NCBI RefSeq assembly: GCF_016545825.1
Contig: NC_052619.1
Span: forward strand, 8,695,501 to 8,759,500
Length of the DNA stretch: 64,000 nucleotides
Direction: 5' to 3'
Origin: Eucalyptus grandis
Taxonomy: Eukaryota; Streptophyta; Magnoliopsida; Myrtales; Myrtaceae
Part shown: positions 11,072 through 23,092 of the stretch, in pieces
Numbering within the stretch: position 1 is the stretch's first letter
Layout of the letters: each line of letters starts with the position of its first letter
Notes under the pieces: generated by a model
Database searches by the model: none
Seen by the model: only the letters and a program-made list of their open reading frames with translations
What the model was told of the DNA's origin: nothing
Program-made: the position numbers and the translations under genes

Positions 11072-11863
11072 TCAATCATTTGCATTTTTCAATATAAAAC
11101 ATTTGCATCCAAACACATGAAAATATGAAACATTTGGCTTCTTTCCTTTGAATAACTCATAGGGAGTTTTCTCCAGAATAGGCCTTAAGAAGACTCTATT
11201 AATAATATAGCACGCTGTAGAAACTGCTTCAGCCCAAAAACGAGAAGAGATGTTACTTTCAATTAAAAGAGTTCTAGCCATTTCCTACAACGATCTATTC
11301 TTTCTTTCCACAACTCCATTTTGCTCTGGAGTATATGGTGAAGAGAACACATGCTAAAAGCCAGATTCATCACAGAATTTAGCAAAGTCTTGATTTTCAA
11401 ATTCACCTCCATGGTTTGTCCGTATACTTGAAATAGCATACCCTTTTTCATTTTGGACTTTCTTAGCAAATTTTATAAAATAAGAAAATGTTTCAAACTT
11501 ACTTGCCAGGAAATATACTCAAGTGAATCGTGAATAATCATCCACAATTACTAGGCAGTATTTCTTACCTTCAATGCTCTGAGTTCCGGTTGGTCCAAAG
11601 AGATCCATATGCAAGAGCTGCAATACACGATTAGTGGATACTTGATTTATTGGTTTGAATGAATTTCTTACCTGTTTTCCCAACACGCATGGTGTGCATA
11701 GATCGGACTTTTGGTATGTCAGTTTGGGTAGTCCACGAACAAGCTTCTTTACTGAGATTTTGGCTATTTGCTTTATGTTGATGTGCCCAAGTTTTATGTG
11801 CCATAAGTTTGCTTCCTCTTGAATTGAGATTAGACATTGGGTTTCATCTGGTTTGATATCCAA
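11072..11863 (-). pseudogene. copia integrase
   Basis: Three overlapping-frame blocks. 11519-11863 holds the GAG-pre-integrase/zinc region (WHIKLGHIN ... CTPCVLGKQ) and the first catalytic Asp in MDLFGPT. 11263-11469 is the mid core in shifted frames. 11072-11281 holds the conserved end (ARTLLIESNI...FWAEAV.TACYIINR, KTPYEL..GKKPNVSYFHVFGC). At least two frameshifts break the domain. It lies upstream of RT, the order that defines Ty1/copia. Confidence 0.9.
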
Positions 11864-11912
11864 GAGGTAGATATTCCCATGTCTTCGCCCTGTGAAAGAT
11901 TGAGAGGAGTAT

Positions 11913-12215
11913 TTACTGGTTCCTGAACAAACATATTCCTTCTTGAAAGTTTATTTTAAAACCAGTGTCGCACAGCTGACTGATACTCAGCAAGTTGTAG
12001 TTGAGTCCTTCTACTAAGGAAACAATACTGATCGTGAGGCTTTCAATCTTTACAGTTCCGTATCCCACAATTCTTCCTTTGCTATTTCCTCCAAAAGAAA
12101 CTTTTCCACCATTAACTTGCTCAAGTTTTATGAAACAATTTGAGTCTCCTGTCATATGCCTTGAGCATCCACCATTCAAGTACCATTTAACCTTTTTCTT
12201 GATAGCGACCTGCAT
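11913..12215 (-). pseudogene. copia protease, active site mutated
   Basis: About 100 codons. The expected WYLDSGCSRHMTG is WYLNGGCSRHMTG: the catalytic Asp is Asn and the following Ser is Gly. The rest of the fold is recognisable (GKVSFGGNSKGRIVGYGTV, LNYNLLSISQLCD). As it stands it could not process the polyprotein. Confidence 0.88.
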
Positions 12216-12219
12216 TTAA

Positions 12220-13857
12220 AAAAGAAACTCAAGCTTTCTCTGGTACCCATATTTTCTTGGGCCCATTGGTGTTAATGTAATACAGTCTTTGCCCATACCT
12301 TCTTAACAGGTTTCCAAACTATAGGACATTCTTTCTCAAAATGATCTGAGCCATTGCACTTAGAACATTTAAGAGCACTGCGCGACCTAGAGGTTTTACA
12401 AAAACTTTTGGAAATGATTTTTGTAAGAATCTTTTGTAGGTCATTGCTTAATTCTTTCCTTTACTTTAGGAAAATCAATTAGAGGAATGGTTTCAGCAGT
12501 CATTCCCAAACCCGATTTGTTGAAGTACGGTCTTTGTCTTTGAAAGAATTTTTTCAAGTTTCTCAGATCCTATAGAAAACATTTTAGAAATACTTGAGAT
12601 ATCATTTTTCAAGAATGCATTTTCTTTTGAAAGATTGTCTGCATTTTCTTTCAAAGTAGTAACACTTTTGTGTAAACTTTCGACCTTCTCTTTCCAAACA
12701 ATTTCCTGTTGTTTTAGTGCAGAATTTTCCCTTTTAAGTTCGGAAATCCTTTTGAGAGAGGTTTTAAGACTAAGACATAATTCATCAATGTATCTAGAGA
12801 CTTTAGTAGGAATTTTTAAATTACTTACCTCGATTTCACTTTGTCTAAGTCTCGAGTCTGTCTCGTAGTCCGAATCCGAGTCCGATTGTGCCATGAGACA
12901 AATATTGGCATAATCATCATCACTTTCCTCACATTCGGTATCACTCCAAGTTTCTGCTTTAAGTACCTTCCGATATTTCTCAGCTTTTCCTTTCTTTCTC
13001 TTCAGCAGGGGACAGTTGGTTCTGATGTATCCCTTTTTCTTGCATTCAAAGCAGACTACATCTTTATTGGATTCATCATCCTCAACTGATTTATTTTGTA
13101 GCTTTTGAAAACTTTGTTTCTTTGGATTGAATCTTCTCCCCTTTCTGTTCAGTTTTCTGAACCTTCTTATCATGAGAGCAAGCTCTTCATCATCCATATC
13201 GTCTTTAGAATCTATGACATCAGAATCATCATTAGATTTTAATGCAATGGATTTCTTACCTTTAGGATCTTCATCTTCGTTGATTTGCTCCACTTCATAA
13301 GATTGAAGAGTGCCAATCAATTCGTCAACAGAGAGTGGCATGATTCTTTGTGTCTCCCTTATTGAGGTCTTTATGTGATTCCAATTTTTTGACAGTCCAC
13401 ACAGTAACTTGTTAACCTTCATGGGTTCAGAAATTGGTTGACCTTGATATTCAAGACCATTCACGATTTCGTAAAACGACTAAACATGTCGGTGATAGAT
13501 TCTCCCCGGTTTCATCTTGAATGCTTCATATTGACCGAAGCGAGAATGTTGATTGGTTTCTTTCACTCGATTAGTTCCTTCATAGGTGATGTGTAATCTA
13601 TCCCAAACTTCTTTAGCTGTTTCACAAGAAGATATTTTGTTATATTCAATATGAGATAATGCACGATATAAAGAATAAATTGCTTTTGCATCAAGAGCTT
13701 GTCTCTTGTTTATCTCTTCTTGAGTCATTTCACTAGACTCAACAGCTTCTTTTCCTCTTTCTGAGACTGTTGCAGCTTAGGAATGATTCATTTGCCTACC
13801 ATGTCTCATTCCAGAGGATCCTTTGATCTTAGGAATTCCTTCATCTTGTTTTTCCAT
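12220..13857 (-). pseudogene. copia Gag (nucleocapsid) protein
   Basis: Starts at the ATG at 13857 about 130 bases after the primer site. An in-frame TAA soon follows, and there is a break near 13465-13480. The readable blocks at 13480-13728 and 12493-13464 carry a UBN2/copia-type gag core (QALDAKAIYSLYRAL, KEVWDRLHITYEGT, VNKLLCGLSKNW, ELIGTLQSYE). The first zinc knuckle is CFECKKKGYIRTNC, with Tyr where the ligand His should be. A second one at about 12327-12370 is intact (CSKCNGSDHFEKEC). A leucine/lysine-rich stretch between them suggests a coiled coil. Gag would form the particle and bind the RNA. Confidence 0.88.
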
Positions 13858-13987
13858 ATGTTGTATTACTTTCCATCAAAATAAGGCAGTCTGGTATTGC
13901 TTTGCCCTTCAACCAGACTTGGGGCCAACATACTAGCCATGGATCTTTAACTCTGAAGTAAAACACTTCAACTTAAGTGAGTACACA

Positions 13988-14000
13988 GGCTCTGATACCA
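13988..14000 (-). other. copia primer binding site (tRNA-iMet)
   Basis: The minus strand reads TGGTATCAGAGCC, two bases after the 5' LTR: the exact complement of the plant initiator-Met tRNA 3' end. Confidence 0.93.
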
Positions 14001-14002
14001 AT

Positions 14003-14958
14003 TGTGAAAGCTAGTACGAGCACCTAGAGGGGGTGAATAGGTGCGAAAACAAATTTTCCAAAGTGAAGTGAGTGATTTTACTTTTAAAACAACTCTGTTC
14101 AGCAATAGATTATGAAAAGGAAATTAGACTCTAATAATCAAATAGAATTACGATCAAAGTAAAAGAGCTTAGGGAAGAGAATAAAAACACAAGGTTTATA
14201 GTGGTTCGGCTTAATCCAAGCCTACGTCCACTCTTCCGCACCGATGCCCCACCGGCTGGATTTCACTATGAATCAAAAGAGTTGTTACAAAGATAGCTCT
14301 TCCTTGATTCCATAGTGTAGAGACTCTGCTACACTTCCTCAAGGTCTTACAAAGATATAAACTCTCTTTTGAGTACAAGATTTCGCTCTACAATTGAATT
14401 GACTAAGAACAAGGAACTTCAGACTTTGGAATTCTTCTATCGCGCACACACTCAAATAACTGGAACGTCTTCCTTATATACTCCTTCATGCCATCACACC
14501 CGTTGGCACTTACCAAAGGAGTTCTTCCAATCTACCCGTTGGACAGAATCAATTAGGGATATTTCGAGTTATTTAAGGAATATGACGATAGCCCACCAAT
14601 CCTGCTTGCCCATACAATCAGAATCTAGGTTTCCATAAGTAGAACCTTCCAAGTATACTTTGCCAATCAACGGATCCAAAATCCCTGAATCAATCTCAAT
14701 TTGAATAATGGATTCCGACATGCTATATCTAGCCAAGAGATCTTCTTCAGTCGATAGAATCAAATCCTTAACGAGATACTCAGTTCTGGATAAGCCTTCT
14801 TCGACGACCTAGAAACTGTTAATGAGGATAGACTTTGAGTATTGAGTCTGGCAATCCGGAGGTCTTCATACTTTGATGAAAGAGTCTATAAGTCTTCAAA
14901 CTAGACTGATGGAAGCATTTTGTCAACTTCAAAACACTCAAGGAAGTTTTCTCCAACA
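14003..14958 (-). repeat. copia 5' LTR
   Basis: 956 bp, paired with 3254-4206. On the minus strand it starts TGTTGGAG and ends CTTTCACA. The TATA-like motif is at 14472-14484. Confidence 0.95.
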
Positions 14959-14963
14959 GTTGG
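14959..14963. other. Target site duplication GTTGG (right)
   Basis: Exact copy of 3249-3253. Confidence 0.93.
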
Positions 14964-15407
14964 TGCCGTGGCTACCAGTGTGAGGGAACGAGTGGCGGTC
15001 GGGGGCATCAGGTCATCGTAGGAGGAGGTGTCAAAGGTGGCTGGCGGAGGCGGTTCCATCGAGAGTGGATCGGGCAGCAAGCGGTCGCAGATGGAGAGGC
15101 TTGCGACTGACGGAGGGAGCCCGTGAAGAAGATGAACAGGAACCCCTTGTTTTCTTCTTTTTCCCTTTTGTTCTCTCTCCTCTATGCAACACACGTCCCC
15201 CTCTCCTATCTCTTCTCTATTTTCTCTCTGACCGGTCTTTTCCCCTCTCTCACTTTCCTTGCTTTTTTTCTTTTTAACTCTTCACCTTTTGTGTTTCCAA
15301 AGGAACGAACGGACCAAGGGAAAACTTTTCTTCTCTCTTTTCTTTTGCATAGAATTTTTAACCTAAAAACAACCAAGAGAAAAGCCCCCGAAAACCCTAT
15401 GTCTTAA

Positions 15408-15420
15408 CCCTTTTATAGGC
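15408..15420 (-). promoter_or_regulatory. Ogre-like LTR TATA box
   Basis: The minus strand reads GCCTATAAAAGGG, a consensus plant TATA box, upstream of the pyrimidine/GC-rich leader of the LTR. Confidence 0.65.
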
Positions 15421-15574
15421 AAAACAAATGCAATCTTTTTTAGAATATTTCATCTTATTTCAATATACACGAAGATTGCTTATAACCTCCCAATCACAAA
15501 AAATCCTTTTATTTTCCTCATCTCCTTAATATTCTCCATTGATTTTATCGCCTATTGCTAAAGATGAGATTGCA

Positions 15575-15579
15575 ATGTG
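15575..15579. other. Target site duplication ATGTG (left)
   Basis: Exact copy of 29110-29114 on the other side of the gypsy element. Confidence 0.9.
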
Positions 15580-16024
15580 TGTGGCACCCCTCGAACGGCC
15601 CCCGATCCGTTGGGGTCGCCACAGTGCACTTACCTTTCACTTGATCTAGCAAAGCATCACTCTGATACCATTGAATTGTGATGGGTCCCTACGTCCTGGG
15701 GGTTTATATCATTTAAATCGGTCCTAGCGCAGTTCATATAACGGAAGCATATTCGATATCTCCCTAACCCATACTCAAACTAAGTAATGCAATGCAATGC
15801 ACACCCACTACACATTTCATATATATATATATATAAGTTAGAGCCGGACCACTTTTATTTACATAGCTTCATGGACATCATGAGTCGGTACATCAAAAGG
15901 CCAAGGCTTTACTACGCTTGGCTATAACCAAAAGTACCTAACCCCACAGCAGTCATGTACATCGGTCCATCATTTAGTGTCGGCCATCCAAAAAGAAGCT
16001 TCATCCTCCCTCCATCGCGCTCAG

Positions 16025-16276
16025 TCACACCCAACCTGGTCCGTCAGCCGGTGGCGGCGGCAGCATCCCCAGCATAACCCCATCGCGGCGGACATGCACG
16101 GACAAGAACTCCTGAATGATAGGGCCGGCGGGTGATCCCACATCGTATAAAACCAGAACCCGCACATGAACAAAAACTAACCCTCATATCTCGGGGTGAT
16201 GATGCTCCATACACTCAACCTCGACGTCGGTCGGTATGCCATAAAAAGTACCGGGGGTGATTGGCGACGGAGACAT
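16025..16276 (-). pseudogene. LTR-encoded ORF, copy d (one stop)
   Basis: 84 codons including the stop, from the ATG at 16276, the same length as copy c at 26743-26994. It has one in-frame TGA at codon 31. Key residues shared with the other copies are GTFYGIPTDVEVEC, YDVG and PIIQEFLSVHVRRDGVM, and the end is PGWV. It lies just after a putative 3' splice site (CATTTCAG on the minus strand). I recognise no family. The product would be a small, mostly soluble protein with a basic HVRR motif. The protein-level conservation is described under findings. Confidence 0.6.
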
Positions 16277-16518
16277 AACTCCTAGTCTGAAATGTTAGTC
16301 CCCAAAAGGGGTGAGTACAACCACTCAGCAGTAAAAGATCCATCAAACTACACAATGCAACAAGCAAGACAACCAAGATTTCATGTGAAATGTCCATATC
16401 ATCCATGCAATCATGCATATACCTCCATGAGATCCATTCAATGCCTTAATGACCACATTTTCAATGCCAAATAGTACCAACTCAAGTTCATAGACAAATT
16501 ATGTCCCATGCCATATGC

Positions 16519-16523
16519 ACACA
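16519..16523. other. Target duplication ACACA (left)
   Basis: Exact copy of 19513-19517. Confidence 0.88.
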
Positions 16524-17394
16524 TGTGGCACCCCTCGACGGCCCCCGAACCATTAGGGTCGCCACAGTTCGATTACCATTCTCTTGCTTGACCTTAAGAT
16601 CTATCAATCCTGAGGGTTTATATCTTTTAGGTCGGTCCCTGCGCAATTTATATGGCGGAAGCGTATCCAACAACTCCCTTCCCTATATTCAAAAAATAGT
16701 GCACACCAACTAAAACTTTTATAAGTTAAAGCCGCACACTTTTATTTACATAACCAGATGGACATCATTCGTCGGTACACCAAAATGCCGTAATCTTCTA
16801 TACTCGACTATACTTCTAAAGATGACCGACATCTTTTTTTGCAACAGTCATATACTTAAAGTCCATCGATCAGTGTTGGCGTCCAAAAGTTCCTTCCTCT
16901 GCTGTCCTCCTCCTCGCGGCCATATCCAACCACTCGGTCCATCTGCTGGTGGCGGTGGCAGCAGAGGTATCTTGTTTAGTCTGAAATGTTAGTCCCCAAA
17001 GAGGTGAGTACAACCACTCAGCAGTAAAAGATTCATCAAGCTATATCAAGCATTACTATTAATATCCAGATTCAAGTATGGTAGACAAATATCAGGTAGT
17101 CGATTGATCAATATACATCAAAATCATGAAATCCTTTAATGCTATGGCAAATGCAATTTTAAAAGATTCAGATGCATCATGTCCAGTTACACCAGTCCCG
17201 ATCATGGAGCCAAACTGTTATGACACGTCAAATTCCATGCCATACAATTTAGTCCCATAACCAGACCACACTCACACTTAATATAATCATCAGTTTTAAT
17301 CATTCAAACGGTTTTATCCCCCAAGAGGACCAATGTTTGCATCCTTCTGGGATTCCGCACCCATCCCTGGCATCGCGGAAGCCTCCGGGCATGT

Positions 17395-17880
17395 ATTCAA
17401 GATACAACCGGGCATCCAAAGGGCATCGACTCATTCGAACCTCTGGGCATCTCGCACCCCACACTGCATCACGAGGAATCACTGGGACCATAGACATGGT
17501 TACCCCCTAACCTCCGGGCATGCATCATAATACAACCCCTCACCCTCCGGGCATGTATCATAATACAACCGGGCATCCCGACACTCCCGGGGAAAACCTC
17601 TGGGCATGTATTCATAATACAACCAGGCATCCAAAGGCATCGACTCATTCGAACCTCTGGGCATCTTGCACCCCACCTGGCATCACGAGAAATCACTGGG
17701 GACCATAGACATGGTTACCCCTAACCTCCGGGCATGCATCATAATACAACCCCTCACCCTCCGAGCATGTATCATAATACAACCGGGCATCCCGACACTC
17801 CCGGGCAAAAGCTCTGGGCATGTATTCATAATACAACCACGAATCCAAAGGGCATCGACTCATTCAAACCTTTGGGCATC
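17395..17880. repeat. Tandem repeat (~240-bp units)
   Basis: Two full units and partial ones, each with 'cctctgggcatc', 'catcgactcattcgaacc', 'accatagacatggttacc' and 'cataatacaaccgggcatc'. The units differ by few bases, so the expansion is recent. It lies in the putative intron part of the solo LTR. Confidence 0.88.
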
Positions 17881-18974
17881 CCGACTCCCGGGGCATCGTT
17901 GACCCGAGGGTCCAACGTTAACAATTAACATCTTAATTTCCAAAAACACTTTTCAATGCAATGACAAAATGTCTCTTGAGTCTCATCACATCTCAATATT
18001 GCATGATATGCCAATTCCAGTATCATCATATCACATAACCATTACAAAACATATTCGCTTTTGGGACATTTTTTTGTGAAAATTCGAAAATAGAGCAACT
18101 CGATTTTACCATGCACAGTTCTGGTAAATATTTTGAAATAAATACTAAATGAGCTTGGAAAATTGTGAAATTTTAACATGTTATCAATGAGACTTTAGGG
18201 AAAAAGTTTCGTGAAGAACACCATGTCAAATTCCTTATTGACGTTCTGTAAAATTTCCAGATTTAACATTTCCGTATAAAAATCATTTCGTTGACCAAAT
18301 CTTGTCCATTTATGCTAAATTTTTGATATGTTACTCCTACAGATATGCTCTCCAACTTTCATTAAGGACTAGAAGTCAAATTTTAGCTAGAAAATTACAG
18401 AAAAATCAAAAAGTCACCGAGGGTCACACCGTCCTTTACAAAACAGTCCACTGATCTAACTAGAATTTTTCCTACTCCTTGAATTTCGACCTCCAACATC
18501 CACAATCAAATGTATACAAGTGTATTACACTATAACACAGCCTTATCACTTCCAAAAATCCTCCATAGTCAGATCTTTAAATTCTTGTTCCATCACAAAA
18601 TTCGAAATCCACAATGCATGCCTTGTTTTTACCTAGTTTTCTTGATCTAGCTTCATCTTTCATGTCCAAATCCAACATGCAGCTCTAGTATTTCACCTTT
18701 CTCATCTGCCAACTCCTCACTAGATAAAACAGCAAGCCAAACATAGATTGAAGAACTTCTACTTGCCTCAAGTCCAAAGCAACCACAACAAGCAAATCAG
18801 CAACTTGGGGCTCTGGGCACGGCTCGATCGACGGCGGAACTAGGCGGCATCGACGGCAGCAGCTGGGACACTGCGGAAGACGGCCTTCCTCTTCCCCCTC
18901 GCGGCTCACACTCGCCCCTCTCTCTCTCTCTTGAACTCTCCTCCTCTCTCTCTCGCTCGCTCGCCTGCTCGGTC

Positions 18975-19008
<34 letters not shown>
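18975..19008. repeat. (TC)n microsatellite
   Basis: Runs of CT in the LTR leader, purine-rich (GA) on the sense (minus) strand like the leaders of other family A LTRs. Confidence 0.93.
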
Positions 19009-19010
<2 letters not shown>

Positions 19011-19512
19011 CAGTTCCTCAATCAATCCGCCTCCTCCTCTTCCTTTTGTTGGCTTAATAGCTAGCAATAATTGGATTTTGCATGCAAGAGACACTTGGCT
19101 CCAAGAGGAAGACAAGTGTCTTCAACAAGGAGACAAGTGGCTTCATCAAGAGGACAAATGGAGGAGGTGGCGTGGGCTTCTCCATCCGGTTCTCCCCTAT
19201 GGGCCAACAGTTTGGGCCTCTTGGCCTGCTTTGGGCCTAAAAATTTTGGGCCAAGTTGTCCCATGTCCAATTTAAATAGCCCATAGAAAAATATCAATAA
19301 TAAGCCTATAATTCCTACACCACTTTAGGGCATTTTGATTTTTTCTAAAAATCAATTAACATTCCCATAATCAATTAACATTTTCATAGGGGGTTCAGTC
19401 CAAAAGATAAAATAAGGTGACCGATGATATAATTGTCCCTATGACCATTCAAAGACAAATATCCTTTCCTTAAAATTAATATTTCGAGTTGTCGAAATTC
19501 CCGAATGCCACA

Positions 19513-19517
19513 ACACA
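19513..19517. other. Target duplication ACACA (right)
   Basis: Exact copy of 16519-16523. Confidence 0.88.
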
Positions 19518-19619
19518 CATGCACATGATTCATTTTCCATTTTGATTTTCAAAAGGATCTCATTTTTCCCAGGGACCAATATTTGCGTCCCTCTTGACTC
19601 TCGCACCCAACCTGGCATC

Positions 19620-19830
19620 GCGAGACCTCCGGCATACACCTCCGGGCATCCGGCACACACCTCCGGGTATCTTGTACCCTAACTGGCATCACGAGGCCAT
19701 CCGGCACACACCTCTGGGCATCCGACACACTCCTCCGTGCATCTCGAAACTCCCGAGGACATCCAGCACACACCTCCGGGCATCCAGCACACACCTCCAG
19801 GCATCTCGACACTCTCGGGGCATCGTCAAT
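19620..19830. repeat. Short tandem array 'cacacctccgggcatc'
   Basis: About eight degenerate copies of a unit with 'ccggcacacacctccgggcatc'. A shorter version is at 27350-27430 in the other LTR of the element. Confidence 0.8.
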
Positions 19831-21483
19831 TTAGCCTTTCGATGGTACCATCAACATCACAATATATACATATATGTCTAACTTTCAAAATAGCATTTGA
19901 TGCAATAATGTCAAAGGTTTCAATCAATTTTTGATGTCGTATGATATGCTAAATGTCACCACATATGCTGTACAAATAACAACCCAAGATATCACATTTC
20001 ATAAAGCAATTCATTTGTTCTTGAAAATAAAACAATTTTCGGATAAAACAGAATCCACTCCTTTAATTAAAATTCTGGAAAAATTAGTAAACGATCTTAA
20101 TAAATTCTGAACATTTAACATGTTATAAATGAGATCTAGAGAAAAAGGTTTCATGAAGAACACCATGTCAAAATAACTTCGTATGAGTCGCTATGGTCCA
20201 TGCATCACAGCCTCAAAACTTCAAACATCACCATTGCACAGTTTTATTCACAAATTCGGTATAACCTCTAAATAAAAGCAGACAATTCTGAAATTTTAAT
20301 ATGTTATAGAAAAAACATAGAGGTAAAATTTTTGTGCAGAACTCAAAGTCATATTCATGATAGATCAAGAGCTATAATCACTATAGCTCTCCCTAACCCT
20401 CGGCAACAGTTTCCAGATCTAACACTTTCAAAGAAAATTCGTTTCACCAACCAATACTTGTCCATTTCTTCCCAAATGTTAGTATGTTACTCCTCAAGAT
20501 GTCATCTACAACTCTCATGAAGGACACGAAGTCAAATTTTGGCTAGAAAATTACAGAAAATTCACGGAGTCACCAAAAGTCAAGCTGTTTTTCCATGAAA
20601 CAGTTTGCTAGCCTAAAGAACAACACCTATATTTTCGAAAATTCCAACATCCAGCATATTCAAAATCTATTACACTTCACACACAACCACAGAAAGCATC
20701 ATGTAGATCAATGGACTTCACTTGCCTCAAATTCACTTAAACACAGCAAGCAAACGGCGACTTGAGGGCTTCGGGCACGGCTTGATCGACGGCAGCAGCT
20801 GGCGCACGCATGGCAGGGCTGGTCTCCTTCCTCCCCTCACCGAAGCACCCTCACCCCTCTCTCTTTCTCTCGGTCACTCTCCCTTTTTCTCTCAATCTCT
20901 CTCTCTCGATCACTCTCTCGGTCACTCCGCCCCCTTCCCCTTTTCTTTTATTCTCTTAATTGCTTGTAATCATTAGGTTTGCATGGAGGTTTCCGGTGAA
21001 GCAATAGGGGCAGCGACACTTATAGAATCTCTCTCGCCACTTGTCAAACTTCATGCATGGAGGTGGCCTTATTTGGGCCGGGCCTTGGTCGACCGAATAG
21101 GGGGAAATGGTGGGCTGTTTCGAGCCTTAAGTGTCCAGCCCACACTTGCTCCTATTTTTCCACTTTAATCCCCACTTATAATTACATAATCACAAATATT
21201 CACATGGCCATTAAATATTACAACATTAATCAATGGAAATTCGATTCATAGGGTACACGGCCAAGTATAGAAAATTTCTTATCAATTTATCCTTTAGTAC
21301 AATCCTTGATCACACATGGACATAGGATACATTTCCAACAAAACAATTGTCCATTAAATGCTCGGCCTTGTTTATTTGTAATCCATTGGTCTAATGGCTA
21401 TAATATAGTCTGATGGCACTTCCATCACCTATTCATGGGTCGTAGTGCATCTAGAGGTTGCTATGAAATTTTAGGATGCCACA

Positions 21484-21499
21484 ATTCTCCCCTCCTTGG
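21484..21499 (-). other. gypsy polypurine tract
   Basis: The minus strand reads CCAAGGAGGGGAGAAT directly before TGTGGCATCC of the 3' LTR. Confidence 0.9.
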
Positions 21500-21528
21500 A
21501 GAATTTCGTCCTCGAAATTAGACATTAC

Positions 21529-23047
21529 CTATGTCTCTTTAAACAAGTGAGGGTACCTTTCCCTCATCTCATTTTCACTTTCCCACGTGGCCTCTTCCAT
21601 ATCATGATGTCGCCACAACACCTTAACCAAAGGAATTCTCTTCGTCCGTAGGACTTGTTCTTTTCAATCTAATACTAGTATTGGCTCTCTATGTACCTCA
21701 CTTTCTCATCCACTTTGATGGCTTCATGATCGAGTATGTGACCAGGATTCGACTGATACTTTCTCAGCATCAATATGTGGAATACATCATGCAAGTTCTC
21801 TAGCTTAGGAGGTAAAGCTAGTCGATAAGCTACATCTCCTACCCTTTCAAGTATCTCAAAAGGTCCAACGAATATAGGGCTCAACTTACCCTTCATTCCA
21901 AATCGAGATATTCCTTTCATTGGAGATACTTTAAGAAATACATGATCCCCCACATTAAACTCTAAAGGTCTTATACGCTTATCTGCGTAGTCTTTCTGCC
22001 TACTCTGGGCTGTCTTAAGTCTTTTCCTGATAATTTCAACAGCCTCAGTAGTAATTTGTACTAATTCAGGTCCTGTCAAACTCCTTTCACCTACTTCATT
22101 CCAACAAATAGGGGTCCTGCACCTTCTTCCATACAATGCTTCATAAGGAGCCATTCCTATGCTTTTTTGAAAACTATTGTTATAGGCGAACTCTATCAAG
22201 TGCAACTTCTCATCCCAACTTCCCTTAAAATCGATAATACAAGCTCTCAGCTATCTTCTAGAGTTTGGATCACTCTTTCTGTTTGTCCATTTGTTTGAGG
22301 ATGAAAAGCAATACTAAATTGAAGCTTTGTCCATAAGGCATTTTGGAGACTTTGCCAAAAATTTGAAGTAAACCTAGAGTCTCGATCAGATGTGATCGTT
22401 ACAGGAATACCATGTAAGTGTATTACTTGGCTTACATATATCTCATCAAGTTTATTCATCGAGTAGTCTACGCGGACCGCTAGGAAATGGGCAGACTTAG
22501 TCAAGCGATCTACTATCACCCAGATCGAGTCATGACCACTTGATGTCCTTGGTAGTCCTTGCACAAAGTCCATCGTCACATGCTCCCATTTCCATTCTGG
22601 TACATCCAATGGTCTTAATAGTCCTGCAGGTTTGCGGTGTTCCGCTTTCACTTGCTGGCATGTTAAACATTGAGAAACGTGTTTAGCTATATCCGTCTTC
22701 ATGCCATTCCACCAAAAGTGATGGTGTAAGTTTCTATACATTTTTGTACTACCCGGATGAATAAAATAATTACTCCTATGTGCTTCTAATAGGATTTCCC
22801 TTCTCACTTCTTCATTGTTAGGAACACAGAGCCGTCCTTGGCATCTTACTACTCCATCCTTAGAGACTTGAAACTCTGGTCTTTTCCCTAAAGACACAGC
22901 ATTTCGTATTTCCACAATCTTCGGGTCAGATTTCTGTAAAATCTTAACTTTCTGAATAATTTCGGGCTCGATTCTTAATGCAGTGAGCATACCAGTAAGG
23001 TGGTCTATTTCCAACTTGAAGTCTGAATCCACAATTGACTTTAACAA
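21529..23047 (-). pseudogene. gypsy integrase
   Basis: The block 22247-23047 begins with the end of the RNase H linker, then the zinc region (H.....HPGSTKMY...... CLTCQQVK) and the catalytic core with all three acids: D in TMDFVQGLP, D in TSDRDSRFT and E in NGQTERVIQTLED. A one-base loss near 22246 shifts the frame. 21675-22205 continues with LIEFAYNNSFQ, APYEALYGRRCRTP and the GPFEILERVGDVAYRLALPP C-terminal domain, and DVFHILMLRKY. After a stop near 21675 a readable tail runs to 21529 (PLVKVLWRHHD.EEATWE). No full chromodomain could be made out. It would insert element DNA into the genome. Confidence 0.9.
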
Positions 23048-23092
23048 ATTCCACTATGTTACCCTTAGACTAGCCATGTCCATAGCCGACTT

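Larger units (their letters stand above)
3254..14958 (-). mobile_element. Sire-type Ty1/copia retrotransposon, degenerate
   Basis: An 11.7-kb element in minus orientation, bounded by LTRs of 953 and 956 bp that start TGTGAAAG and end CCAACA (plus-strand view), with a perfect GTTGG target duplication. On the minus strand the order is 5' LTR, iMet primer site, gag, protease, integrase, reverse transcriptase, RNase H, a further long ORF, polypurine tract, 3' LTR. The INT-RT order defines Ty1/copia. The extra ORF after pol and the large size match the Sire/Maximus lineage. Five substitutions in the first ~190 bp of the two LTRs suggest a moderately old insertion. Every ORF carries stops or frameshifts. 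It interrupts the Ogre-like LTR and is itself interrupted by a hAT element. Confidence 0.93.
14964..15579 (-). mobile_element. Ogre/Tat-like copy 1 5' LTR, part 2 of 3
   Basis: Continuation of the LTR after the copia insertion, ending at the gypsy insertion. The GC-rich part (14964-15120) continues that of 2690-3253. It carries the TATA box of the LTR. The pyrimidine-rich part 15140-15370 matches the position of the purine-rich leader of copy 2. Confidence 0.75.
16524..19512 (-). mobile_element. Nested solo LTR of family A
   Basis: 2989 bp, TGTGGCACC...GATGCCACA (plus view), with an ACACA duplication, inserted in the 3' LTR of the same family and in the same orientation. No internal domain is left, as after LTR-LTR recombination. 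Its LTR ORF is mostly deleted: only a proline-rich end (LLPPPPADGP-like) remains near 16915-16975. It carries a tandem array at 17395-17880. Confidence 0.92.
15580..21483 (-). repeat. family A 3' LTR, with nested solo LTR
   Basis: The LTR is interrupted at 16524-19512. Without the insertion and one ACACA copy it is about 2.91 kb, against 2.82 kb for the 5' LTR. It contains the LTR ORF (16025-16276), a conserved TTGAGGCAAGT motif and the CCCC-TTTT-GGGG hairpin. Confidence 0.92.
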
